Virus record (IMG/VR): IMGVR_UViG_3300030060_001926
Location: 40,184 to 82,250 of that record
DNA: 42,067 nucleotides
Direction: 5' to 3' (one strand)
Source of the DNA: a virus
Below the pieces are notes generated by a model. The model did not search any database. It was not told where the DNA came from and saw nothing but the letters and a program-made list of their open reading frames with translations. Within the stretch, counting starts at the first letter, position 1; the number at the start of each line of letters is the position of its first letter. Both the position numbers and the translations under genes were made by a program. Positions 6,900-16,300 of the stretch are shown here, piece after piece.

Positions 6900-8753
6900 C
6901 TAGGCTCGAAGCAGGACAGCGTCAGCGGGAAGGGCATGGTAGACACGCCCGAGAGTTTCCGCATTCTCGCTCATCACCTCGTTGTACGCCTCGGTGGCGA
7001 CACGTTCCAAGATGTGCATGTGATTCGGGTGAACCCCAAACGCATCATGGATGGAGGTGACGAAGATGCCCAAGGCTCCCAGTTTCCGAATGATCCGAAC
7101 TGCGATCAGTCGGTCGAGCATGAAGATCCTTTTCGCCAAGAGCGGCGTTCCGGAATCTTCCAAGGTGTGAACGTAGGTCGAACAGCTGGGCTGTCCGATG
7201 ACCTTGAAGTTCTCATCCCTTCGCCTGTACCGAACAGCACGGGTCAGGCCCTTGTGGACTTTGAAGGGTGAGGTCTGGTACTCGTAGCCATCCGTTCCCC
7301 TGTAGATGGGGAGATCGCCGTTGGAGAGGTGATACTTCCAGTTCTTCCGGATCTCTTCCTGAAACGAATCAAGGAAGGGGAACTTGCGATGGAGGACTCT
7401 CGTCAACTTCTTCGAGAGCTTGCCAATGGCTTCCATCTGCTCATCGGGGGACAGGTCCTTACCGATGTGTTCGAGCAGAATCGGATGGATGGACGGCAAA
7501 CGCAATCCATCTTCCCCGAAGTTCCACTCACCGAAAGCGTCCTTGCTCATGTCCGTGAGCTTGCACGAGATGGCACTCTCGCCCCCGCCGTACTGGCCGG
7601 GAGTAATGCAGCTCTTGGAGATCGGCTTCAGGTCATCCAAGGAGTGAATCCTGAGATTACGGATGCTATCCGTGAGACCCTGTGAGAACCGATCATGAGC
7701 ACTGAGGAAGTGCGGACTCGCAACGTTCACCATCTGATGGTGTTCCGAGAAGTTTTGCCTCGCTGCGATGAGACCCATGCCCTGTGCGACAAAGTCGCGG
7801 TACACGGTGTAACTGGTGCTACCAGTCTCTCTGGCTTCGAGCCAACCGCGAGCAGCGGCCAACTCATCAGCGAACTTCTTGCCCTTCGCGTGGAACATCA
7901 GTTGTTCCTTGCTCTTGGCATCGCGATCCACTTTGTTCGCCCACGCATCTCTCATCGCGTCGGTCCACCGCCTAGTCCCGAAGGATTCGGTGATGTGCCT
8001 GCGAAGATTGAGCCAGCCCGCGTCCGTCAACTTCTCAGAACGCCCCTGCATGACGCACCGGAGGAACCGGCTGTAGACAGGGTGAAGGGCCTTCGGGTAC
8101 ATTCGACCCGACTCGTCCATGCGGGAAACAACGAGGTGGAACAAGTTTTCCTCGATCCGGTCGAAGAGGTCTGCCAGCTTATCGCCGGAAACCTGATCCT
8201 CTTCCGAAAGAAGGGACTCGATCACCTCATCCTCGTAGTCGTAGAAGATCTTGTTACGATCCTCTTCCGACAAGCTTTCACGGAACCGCTTGACATCGTC
8301 CCAGTTCGACTGGTTGATGGTCCACGGCTTGTCCGTGAGGAGCTGCATGGCCTCCGACTGCTCGTCCGAGACCTTGAGGTCAATGCGACGAGCAACGTGT
8401 GGTTGCACGTTGGGAGGGGTTCGGTGGGCGAGACGACGCTGAGGTGCGACCCACTTGTCCCGGTCGAGCCGTTCCAAGTTGTCGTCCAGTCGTTCGAACA
8501 CGACCTTCTGCACCTCATTCATCGAAGACACCATCTGGATCTTGGTCTCCCGTCCGTTCCTCTTGAGAGGTTCGGTTTCGAGCGACAGTTCCGAGCGGAA
8601 CGTCATCCAAAGTGAAATGGACATCTCCGACATCATCCAGCTTTCGGACTTCTTGTCCTCCAGCCACGGCTTGAGCTTCGACTGGAGGAGATCGTCCGTC
8701 AACTGACGGAGCTTCGCCTTCGAGTCGTTAGCAAGCGTCTTACAGAGTTTCAT
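6900..8753 (-). CDS. Compact, highly divergent single-subunit RNA polymerase
   Basis: A 617-residue protein with the T7-family catalytic skeleton. The sequence shows DESGR at 213-217 (T7 DxxGR), an Asp at 320 in RDFVAQGMGLIAA followed 20 residues on by MVNV (T7 motif A, D537), motif B as KSCITPGQYGG with Lys380 and Tyr388 exactly eight apart as in T7 K631/Y639, and motif C FVTSIHDAFGVHP with His569-Asp570 (T7 H811-D812). The N-terminal domain before DxxGR is about 210 residues shorter than in T7, the A-to-B spacing is shorter, and the C-terminal tail is about 24 residues shorter. The ATG has GGAAGGG upstream. GC-rich codons set it apart from the AT-rich polymerase at 1-1838. It is flanked by terminators on both sides and preceded by a palindrome-rich leader, so it is a self-contained transcription unit. 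Activity and promoter choice are inferred, not shown. Confidence 0.85.
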   Translation of the reverse strand: MKLCKTLANDSKAKLRQLTDDLLQSKLKPWLEDKKSESWMMSEMSISLWMTFRSELSLETEPLKRNGRETKIQMVSSMNEVQKVVFERLDDNLERLDRDKWVAPQRRLAHRTPPNVQPHVARRIDLKVSDEQSEAMQLLTDKPWTINQSNWDDVKRFRESLSEEDRNKIFYDYEDEVIESLLSEEDQVSGDKLADLFDRIEENLFHLVVSRMDESGRMYPKALHPVYSRFLRCVMQGRSEKLTDAGWLNLRRHITESFGTRRWTDAMRDAWANKVDRDAKSKEQLMFHAKGKKFADELAAARGWLEARETGSTSYTVYRDFVAQGMGLIAARQNFSEHHQMVNVASPHFLSAHDRFSQGLTDSIRNLRIHSLDDLKPISKSCITPGQYGGGESAISCKLTDMSKDAFGEWNFGEDGLRLPSIHPILLEHIGKDLSPDEQMEAIGKLSKKLTRVLHRKFPFLDSFQEEIRKNWKYHLSNGDLPIYRGTDGYEYQTSPFKVHKGLTRAVRYRRRDENFKVIGQPSCSTYVHTLEDSGTPLLAKRIFMLDRLIAVRIIRKLGALGIFVTSIHDAFGVHPNHMHILERVATEAYNEVMSENAETLGRVYHALPADAVLLRA

Positions 8754-8981
8754 GGTGAAACCCTTCCTGTCTCTTGCGAGACTGCTTGGTTAGTGACAGA
8801 GCCTGCAACGTTGCAGACTCAAGTCGGCACACAACCTTTCGGTCATGCACAGAACGAAACCCACACTACGACTAGTGTGGATAACTCACACTCACTCCCG
8901 TACACTACACATCCTTGCGTAGAGGAGTCTTTGAGTCATAGCACGGTAGGTACATCCTTGTACTTAAGTGCTTCCAAAAAT
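8754..8981 (-). promoter_or_regulatory. Palindrome-rich leader of the compact polymerase
   Basis: Gene-free, between a terminator and the polymerase start. On the minus strand it contains the GNRA hairpin GTCTC-GCAA-GAGAC (8769-8782) just before the ribosome site, a 22-base near-perfect palindrome centred on AACGTT (8799-8820), and the 8-bp stem CCACACTA/TAGTGTGG (8861-8880). A perfect DnaA-box 9-mer TTATCCACA (8876-8884, read on the minus strand) overlaps the edge of that stem. It may combine promoter, operator or origin functions; which one cannot be told from sequence. Confidence 0.5.
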
Positions 8982-9009
8982 CCTGTCTCACCCGGTAGGG
9001 CAAGACAGG
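8976..9009 (-). terminator. T-phi-like terminator after the 123-aa gene
   Basis: Minus-strand stem of 12 pairs (CCTGTCT/AGACAGG outside, TGCCC/GGGTG inside with G-U pairs), loop TACC, followed by ATTTTT. It is the clearest of the four related hairpins. Confidence 0.9.
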
Positions 9010-9019
9010 GGGGTTGAGT

Positions 9020-9391
9020 TCAGGTGAACAGCTTGAGGTCCTTGACAGCCACGCTCTTGTCGAGCGTCCACTCGGTGAGGTTGAAGTAGGGTTCGGGAAC
9101 CCAGTGCAACTCTTCACCCAGCTGATTGGCCGTGACGCAGACACGCATCACACACCAACGCGTCCTTCCGCCGCCAATCCTCTGAGCGAAGACGTGCGGC
9201 TCCGAAACGAAGCTGTCGTCGGACTCCGGCACGTAGTCGTGGAGCTTCTTGATCTTGTCGATCATCTTCTCCAGCTCCGGGCCGTTGCAATCCTGAAGTG
9301 CCTTCTCGAAAGAAGACGCGAACAGGACGTTAGTCCTGAACTCTATCGGCGTGCCTACAACACGACGATGCACGGTAATGGTAGCATCCAT
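9020..9391 (-). CDS. Unknown 123-residue island protein
   Basis: Not recognised. Soluble, with N-terminal beta-like sequence (ATITVHRRVVGTPIEFRTNVLF), a helical Lys/Glu middle (ELEKMIDKIKKLHDYV) and a beta-rich end containing RWCVMRVCVTANQL and WVPEPYFNLTEW. The start is supported by GGAG nine bases upstream. It forms a single-gene unit with terminators before (9456-9481) and after (8976-9009) and GC-rich codons like the polymerase downstream. A small hairpin CTCATC-GCGT-GATGAG lies in its leader (9422-9437) and may be an operator or an mRNA structure. Confidence 0.7.
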   Translation of the reverse strand: MDATITVHRRVVGTPIEFRTNVLFASSFEKALQDCNGPELEKMIDKIKKLHDYVPESDDSFVSEPHVFAQRIGGGRTRWCVMRVCVTANQLGEELHWVPEPYFNLTEWTLDKSVAVKDLKLFT

Positions 9392-9449
9392 AATGCTTAC
9401 TCCATTAGAGAAACAGTGTTAGCTCATCACGCGATGAGTTAGTACTGCG

Positions 9450-9481
9450 GAAAGCCTCAGTCACCCGTTAGGGCAGCTGAG
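9450..9481 (-). terminator. T-phi-like terminator after the zinc-ribbon gene
   Basis: Minus-strand hairpin CTCAG/CTGAG with inner GCCC-TAAC-GGGT and one C-A mismatch, followed by GCTTTCC. The T-run is short, so termination may be partial. Confidence 0.7.
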
Positions 9482-9503
9482 ACTGAGTGAGTCTCTGGGG
9501 GTA

Positions 9504-9773
9504 TCACTCCCCCCTTTCTGGTATCCGGTCCCAGAGAGCCGGAACCTCTGCACATTTCACGCAGACTTCTCCGTATCTCCACTCCGGGAACTCGTGCGAC
9601 CCGGTGTTGACCTCCACCGTGAGGTACGGTGTGTCACACTTCTCACACCTGAGTTCCTCCACAGCCTCCGGAGTCTCCGCTTCCGGATTCCTCAGGAAGG
9701 GGATCACAGTCGCGAGGACCATGAGGCCGATGAATGGGATGGCGAAAAGGACGATAAGGATGATGGTGAACAT
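9504..9773 (-). CDS. Membrane-anchored zinc-ribbon protein (89 aa)
   Basis: Residues 2-27 form one hydrophobic segment (FTIILIVLFAIPFIGLMVLA...), a membrane anchor. After an acidic linker come two CxxC pairs, CEKC and CVKC, about 28 residues apart, the pattern of a small zinc ribbon. The expected topology is an N-terminal anchor with the ribbon on one face of the membrane. The start has AAAGGA seven bases upstream. It is the first GC-rich gene of the island after the AT-rich pilin-like gene and is closed by its own terminator. Function unknown; binding a nucleic acid or a membrane protein partner is possible. Confidence 0.75.
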   Translation of the reverse strand: MFTIILIVLFAIPFIGLMVLATVIPFLRNPEAETPEAVEELRCEKCDTPYLTVEVNTGSHEFPEWRYGEVCVKCAEVPALWDRIPERGE

Positions 9774-9871
9774 TTGCTATTCCTTTCTAAGAATAGAGGG
9801 GTAACGGGGGGTAGCACAAAAACAATTTATACTACATGGCCTCGTGGATATTCTCGACCCCCTAGTCGATT
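9774..9871 (-). other. Junction between late genes and GC-rich island
   Basis: Gene-free. A 5-bp hairpin TCGAC/GTCGA lies just behind the pilin-like stop codon. A TAGTATAAAT stretch (near 9826-9836, minus strand) resembles GAGTATAAAT inside the structured RNA (near 5401-5411) and could be a promoter element. A GC-to-AT composition change falls here. Confidence 0.35.
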
Positions 9872-10066
9872 TTACGGTCCACCAATGCTACCATCTGGGT
9901 TAGTATCAAGAGCTGCACTTAGTTCTTGAAACTTTTCAACTTGCCCATCTCTAACTGTTTTAATTGCACCAATTGATCCTGCACCCATCACAGTGCCAAG
10001 GATCATGTATTCACCAGTTTGCATCCCACGTTCGTCTTTTAAAAATTGTTTAATAGCTGTAATCAT
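9872..10066 (-). CDS. Flp/PilA-like type IVb pilin-like protein (64 aa)
   Basis: The sequence opens MITAIKQFLKDERG then MQTGEYMILG, followed by a weakly hydrophobic helix (TVMGAGSIGAI) and a charged tail. This is the Flp (Tad) prepilin layout: a short basic leader ending in Gly, Glu at +5 and Tyr at +6 of the mature protein, then a hydrophobic stem. Caulobacter PilA has the same FLKDE.G....EY arrangement and a similar length. The hydrophobic stretch is less hydrophobic than in true pilins. The start is supported by GGAGAC upstream. It lies directly after the holin-like gene at the end of the late operon, with no other pilus genes. It could be a host-derived pilin decoy, a superinfection-exclusion factor or a lysis helper; the role is inference. 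Confidence 0.7.
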   Translation of the reverse strand: MITAIKQFLKDERGMQTGEYMILGTVMGAGSIGAIKTVRDGQVEKFQELSAALDTNPDGSIGGP

Positions 10067-10086
10067 TTAAGTCTCCATATGTTAAA

Positions 10087-10347
10087 TTATCTAGGTATGT
10101 CTTTTACAATAGACATCATTCTATTTGTAGACCACTCTCTGTTTTTATCAACGTTACTAATAATCATGTCAATCTCCCTTCGTAACTCTGTATTGTCTCT
10201 AGCTCTAATTTCCCTTTGGTGTTTTACTTGTTTTTCTAATGCGTTTACTTTGTGACTAATCCGCCACACAAAACCAATTAAAGCGAATAATGCAGTACTT
10301 AATATTGTCATCCCGATATCAACGAGATGTGCTCCTATGTCTTCCAT
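10087..10347 (-). CDS. Holin- or spanin-like membrane protein (86 aa)
   Basis: One transmembrane segment at about residues 9-29 (VDIGMTILSTALFALIGFVW), then a strongly charged heptad-rich region (VNALEKQVKHQREIRARDNTELRREIDMI) likely to form a coiled coil, and a basic C-terminus. Size, single membrane segment and position after the internal virion proteins match the T7 lysis genes 17.5 (holin) and 18.5 (spanin). A coiled coil of this kind leans toward an inner-membrane spanin or a class III holin. Start at 10347 is chosen because AGGAGG lies eight bases before it; the frame itself opens at 10377. Confidence 0.65.
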   Translation of the reverse strand: MEDIGAHLVDIGMTILSTALFALIGFVWRISHKVNALEKQVKHQREIRARDNTELRREIDMIISNVDKNREWSTNRMMSIVKDIPR

Positions 10348-10398
10348 TCTTTCTCCCTCCTGTGTAATGGTTAACAATCTTTATTACCCACTTCTAAG

Positions 10399-13300
10399 TT
10401 ACTGTCCGAACAATCCTTTCGGTGCTTCTTGAGTATCCCTGTCAATAATAGAGCTTACGACATCTTCGGGTTTGGAAGTAGGGGTAGTGATTTCGGGCGG
10501 CGCGGGTTGTTGGAGCGCGGCGGAAGAGGGTTGATTAACGGGGGCGGGGGGAGTGCCTATATTTTCAAGGGACTGCACAAGAGCCTGCCTAGTGTTAAAC
10601 TCTTTAATTACATCTGGAATATTTCCATCTAAAACCTGCTTATACATTTCCTTGGTATCATTATTCCACGTAATGGCTGCATGACTGCTTCTCATTCCGT
10701 AATGCAAGTTTGGAGTTTGAGAGCTGCCTGTAGTTCCTCCTCCTCCTGTTCTTCTGTTTGAATCCCTTGAGATTCCATCTCCACCTAGAGTGTACACACC
10801 TAATCTTATAGCTGAATCTGCATAAGGAATAATTCTGGTAGCGTTTAACATGTCTTGGTTATTGGGCATTGTAGTTAAGCCAAACATAGCTGCTCCTGCT
10901 TGAGCACCAGTAGATACAGCTCCTAGTGTAGTACCTAGTGCAGCAAAGGGAATGAACCCAGTATTCTTAGACAATGCTCTAGAGAAGTCATATTGACCGG
11001 GGAATTTGCCTTGTGCGATTCCGTCAATACCCATAGCAAGGACAGGGCCTAGAAGACTTAGCCATCTACCTAACAGAGGAGTTCTCACAAGTAGTTTAGA
11101 GAACTTAGCAAATCCGTCTTCTTCATACTCTTCTAGAATATCATCTAGTTCAATTCCTGCAGCTAATTGAAGTGCGGTCATGTAAAGCATATCCATGAGT
11201 AATAGACTGGTAAGACCAAAGGCTGTTCTACCCACGCTGCTCCTACTAGTCCTTCTAATCATTTGTTGACTAGCGAACAGTACAGGGTATCGACGATAGA
11301 TTTCAAACAATGCACTTGGAGTATCTAGCTCTCCTGTTCTTACGTCAAATACATTGGGAGTAAGAATAGCTTCTTCTACGTACTTCCTTTCTACTTCTTT
11401 CAATCCAGTAATTACATCTAGCTTTCGGTTATAGTCTTGTCTGTCAAGTCTAGAAGAGCGAGTTGTAAAGAGTTCGTGACTCATTTCAAAGGGTGAGTAT
11501 CTACCTTCTTCTGGCATCATGGTTTGCATATCAATGACTTTATCTACCTGTAACAACCCAGCCCTCATTAGATAAGATACAAGTTGTAGATCGCCTTCAA
11601 AATTACTGTACCCAGATTCTTTCATAGCTCCCTTTAAAGCTCTCTCTTGTTCTTCTATAGGTAATTTATCAATATTTTTCTCTTCTAATTTAGTTGCTAG
11701 CTCAAGCAGTTTACTTCTTCCTTTACTATCTAAATCTAATCCGCTTTGAATCCAAGAACGAGCATTGATGGCTCTAGCAGCAGTAATATTTTTAAGCTGC
11801 CATTTAGCCAGTCTCATTTGTTCGTTACCCATACCTTTAAATAATTTCATAGTTATGCCATCTTCTTGGGAACCAAAAGGTTTTTCAAACTCAGGTAAGT
11901 ATCCTTGTGTCATTGAATCAATGAGATAAGAGAAATCTTTAAGAACTCTTTTTCTTTCTTCTCTATTTGTAATACCCATAATAGGAGCGAAAGCAGTCCT
12001 AATAAATCCTGTTAAGTTTCTTCTGCCAATTAGTTCGTCCAAAGCAGAGTACCCGTTCTCAACAATAGATGTAGCTAAGAATAAGTTACCACCAAAAGCA
12101 ATTCTAGTGACAGCATTAGCTACTTCTGGTATAGCTGAGTCTATTGCGTTAGATGGACTAAGCTCTGTGTTTGGTCTTACCTTTCGCATTGCGTTATGCT
12201 TCTCATTTAAGATTGTTACAGTATCTGAAATTTGGCTCTTTGTTCTTGGGTTATTTTCTCCCTTACTGTCTAAGATAGCGTAGTTAGAATTATTAACAGC
12301 ACTTAAGAGATTCAACACTTGCTTAACATCACCGTGAACACCAAACTCTCTCATTGTTTTCTTTTCAGAAACTTCGTTATAGAGTCCGTGTCTAGCATTT
12401 TCTGCAAGAGCGGTTAAGTCAGTAACAAAGAATTCTTTCATATCATCGTGAGAATTTAACATTGCCTTAACACTAGGTAAGGCGAAGTTATCATTAGGAT
12501 AGTAAGCTCCTACTGCTGATCTTTCTAAGAAGTTAAAGAAGATATGATCTAAAGGATTTGTCTGTACACCAAAAGCTGAACTAAGAGAACGTGCTTTAAC
12601 TCTTCCCTCTACTCTAATGTTTGGAGTAATGCCTAGATTTTCCTTAGTCAAGCCTTCTAATCTTCTTGTGTTTACATTTTCTACAGTCTCGATAAACCCT
12701 TTGTAAGCTTCTTTAAATCTAGTTGTTTGAGTTCTAGTACCCTTAGCAAACATTTGATTAACAGTTACGTTTCCTTTGGTTAGTTGATTCATTAGTTTGG
12801 TCGAACCTAATCTAACCTTATTTAAAGCCATAATATCTCCGCCCTGCAATTTGCTATCAAGTATCATTACCTTGGCTCTTACGTCTCCTGTTTTATCTGT
12901 AATAGAGTATTCTAAAATAAAGTCGTACAATACTCTGTGATTTTCTTTTAGATTCTTAAGGTCACTAAAGCCTTTAGCGTTGTCTCCCAAGTGGGGTAAG
13001 AATCCTGCAGCAAGCATCATAGTTCCTTCTACTCTGCCATTTGCATTAAATTCTGATATTAGTTTCTTTTTAATTTCAGCCTTTGCTATATCTACGAATG
13101 TTCCCTTTGCTGTAATTAAATCACTGTTAACACTAGTGCTTAGTCTATAAGGAACTACATTAGTAAAGCCTGTCCCAAACTCTCCGATAGATTGTCCTGT
13201 ATCAATATTCTTTTCAGCCATTTGCCTAAACGTACTAGCCATTTGATTTAGCTGTTCTTTGATTAATTGTTTTTCTTCTTCAGAAAGTACTACCCCTAGA

Positions 13301-16300
13301 GCATCTTCAGATAAATCATATTCGTAACTACCAGCTACAGCTCCTTCATCTACGCTTTCAATAATCTGAACATTCAATACCTTGAATACTTCTTGAGTAC
13401 TCTTCTTCATTTTCTCTTCGCCACGTACAGTACTGTATAGAGGTCCGTTTAGTATTTTTACAATTTCTTTTTTATTCTCTCTCATAGACTGAGTAAAGGA
13501 ACTTAATAATTCTAACTCACGACGAACTGACGGAGTTCCTCTTGTGTTTGTAAACCCACCAGAGTTAGTAACAACGTTATCGTCAATCAGAGAAGTAAGT
13601 AACAAGGCAATTAAGTTGTGAGAGTTCCAAGTACCTTGGTGACCTGTATCTCCTAACAAAGCACCAACTAACCCGTCTCTTAAGCCCGGACTCATGTTAT
13701 TTGCGAGGGAACCTAGTCCTCTATTTACTGGTTCTCCGTAAGTATTAAACAGTCCTTCAGCAAGGTAAACAAAAGTAACAGCCTTTTCAAATGAATCTCC
13801 TTCTACTAGTACTCTTTCTAAATCAATTACAACTTCATCTGTTGGGTTTCGTACTTCATTTTCTAAGTCCTGCCGTTGTGTCTCAGCTGCATACTTACCT
13901 TTAACTTGATCTAAGCCTCCAATATATTCGTACCTAGTCATAGCTATAGTAGAAGCCCCTTCTCCAGCAGTTCCCAAGCCTACTGGTTCTCCGTAGTATC
14001 CTTCGCCCTTAGCCATGACAATATTATCTAGTTCAGTTTGTTCTTCGGGAGTTAATGAGTCCTTTGCCTTGAGTTCATTTTCCTTTCTAATCATGTTTCT
14101 AATTTCTAAATCTTTTACTGGATCTACTTTAAGGACTTCTAACTTGTCCATTTTCTTTCTCCACCCAAACCTTTTATCTGCAATGTCAGTACTATCAAAT
14201 TGATTTCCAGTATAAACATCATTACTGCTATCGTATCCGAAGACATTCAAAGCCATTCTTCTCATCTTCTTATCAAATTCTACATTGTCTGTTTCAAATG
14301 CACCTCGTAGAGAAAGCATAGTGTTAGACAAGTAGCCCATCATTCTTTTAATAGAGCTAGTAAACTTGCCCCATATACCTAGTTCTTCTGTAGTCAATCC
14401 TCTAATAACAGGTTGGACATCAGCGAGTAAGTATAGAGAAACAAACCCAGCAATAAACTCTTCTGGATCTTCTATATATCCTAGGAATTCTTCGTTTGCA
14501 GCTTCTGTTTCTACGCCACCATGCCAAGCTATTACAGCTTTTTTCATCATGCTTCTGCCTGCAGTACTTTGCGAAAGACCTACAAGTTCCATATACTCTG
14601 GGCTAAAGTCTTTAATAAATTTCAATCTAGCAATGTGGCCTAGCTCGTGAGCAATTATTTCTACAGCAGTAAAAGAATCTTTGGCTACTGATCTAAAGTT
14701 AGATCCTAGTCGAATAGTAAACTTACCGCCTGCTCGTTCAGCTTCTGCTCCTCGTTTGAGAATTTGATCCAAAGCTTTGAATTTTAATTCATGAACAATA
14801 TCAGGGTTTAGCATAAATGCTCTTGCAAGTAGAACTTTAACTGCGACTGATTCTTTTTTATCTATTCTTCCATTATGCACTAGCTCATCAATTTGTTTCA
14901 TTTGGTCTCTTACTAGCGGTTGCCAGAAAGGATCAAACGTTTCTACTCCATCCCCCGCCTCAATCTTTTTAATAACATCAGTAAGTTCCATAGTAGATCT
15001 TCCTACACCAGAATCCCAGTTCTGTTCAAAAATAGATCCCGGCAATTCATCTCTACTAGTTATATCTGTTAACTCTCTAATAGCATTTCTAATTGCATCT
15101 TGCATTTCTCTTTCATCTTGTACAGAAATACTTCCGTCTTCAGCTGGAGTAACAACTCCCTTTTCAATACGAGTTTGCAAGAAAGAATCATAAGCGTCAT
15201 CAGGATTTAAAGATCCGTCTGGATTTTCTAAAAGGAATTGACGAGCTGCATAGTGATGCTTGTTGTTTAGTCGAACGCCTTCATCAGAGATATTCATCTT
15301 TATTCTGGCAGACAAGTCCATCGCTGATTGAAGATCGATAGGCCAGCTATCTGCCTCTAACTCTTCTGGTTTGAAGAATAGTTTAACTTTGTTTTTTGTA
15401 AGATCTAGATTTGGATCTTCTAGCTTTAAAGCAACTAATCTAAGTTTATTAAACGCTGTTTGAGAACCGTTTCTGGTTTCGACAATTAGAGTTTCTAGTT
15501 CTTGTTTTAAAGTTTCAATTTCTGTTCCCGGTCCGATAGTATCTCTGCTTAACATGTGGACTAGTTTTCTTACTGGGCTGATATAAGATTCTCTCCAAGA
15601 GTCAACAGATGTACCTAGGTTTCCGTCGTTCCATCTAGCTCCTTCTCCAGAAGAGTAGTAGTCTAGATCTACAATCTCTACTATTCGCCCCTCAACGCTT
15701 GTCAGAGGATCCCTAACACTTCTGAGGGTAACTCCCCCTTCTTCGGAGGAAGCTCTTAGAAGGGACTCAGAGTCGTTTAAGGCAGCATGTTTAATCGCTG
15801 TACCATCGTATCCTAAGCCACTGGCTACTGCATCTTGCAAGGGAACTGCTCTTACTACTTGACCATTGTTATCTATCTTTACTCCTAACCCCTTGTTAAG
15901 CCAACTACTTAGAGTAAGGTCTCGCATTGTAGTAGCATTTTCAAGAGCCACAAACATTTTCATAGCTTCCTGAGGACCTAAGATTATCTTAGCATTTTTA
16001 GCCGTAATCTTTTGAGAGGTCATAAACATCATACCAAAACCTACAGCTGCTCCATACGGACTCTTTGCAGCTTCTCCTTCTCTTGATTTTCGTGAGATCT
16101 GGAGTCTGTATTGGTTTGTTTTCTTACCTTCTCCTTCCTTTACGTCTTGGTATATAACTTCTTCAATACCTACCTCTAATTCAAATGAAGGCATTCCGGC
16201 AACATGCTGTCTAGCTAATTCTCTTATCTCTGTTCTCTCTTGAATAGCTTCTTCCGTAGTCATGCCTTTGCCTATCTCTTGTTCCCATGTAGTAGGATCC

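Noticed and set aside
7695-8615. 306-codon open frame on the plus strand inside the compact polymerase
   Set aside because: It is the antisense shadow of a GC-rich gene; the minus strand carries ordered polymerase motifs, a ribosome site and terminators, and the plus frame has no recognisable domain.
9454-9481. Plus-strand CACCCGTTA resembling the Syn5 phage promoter end
   Set aside because: The motif is part of a hairpin followed by T residues on the minus strand at gene ends, which fits terminators better; it is also antisense to the genes.
5165-9830. Island as a chimeric assembly from another genome
   Set aside because: Gene direction is kept, and the terminator core is shared with the capsid terminator of the AT-rich backbone. 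Not fully excluded without reads.
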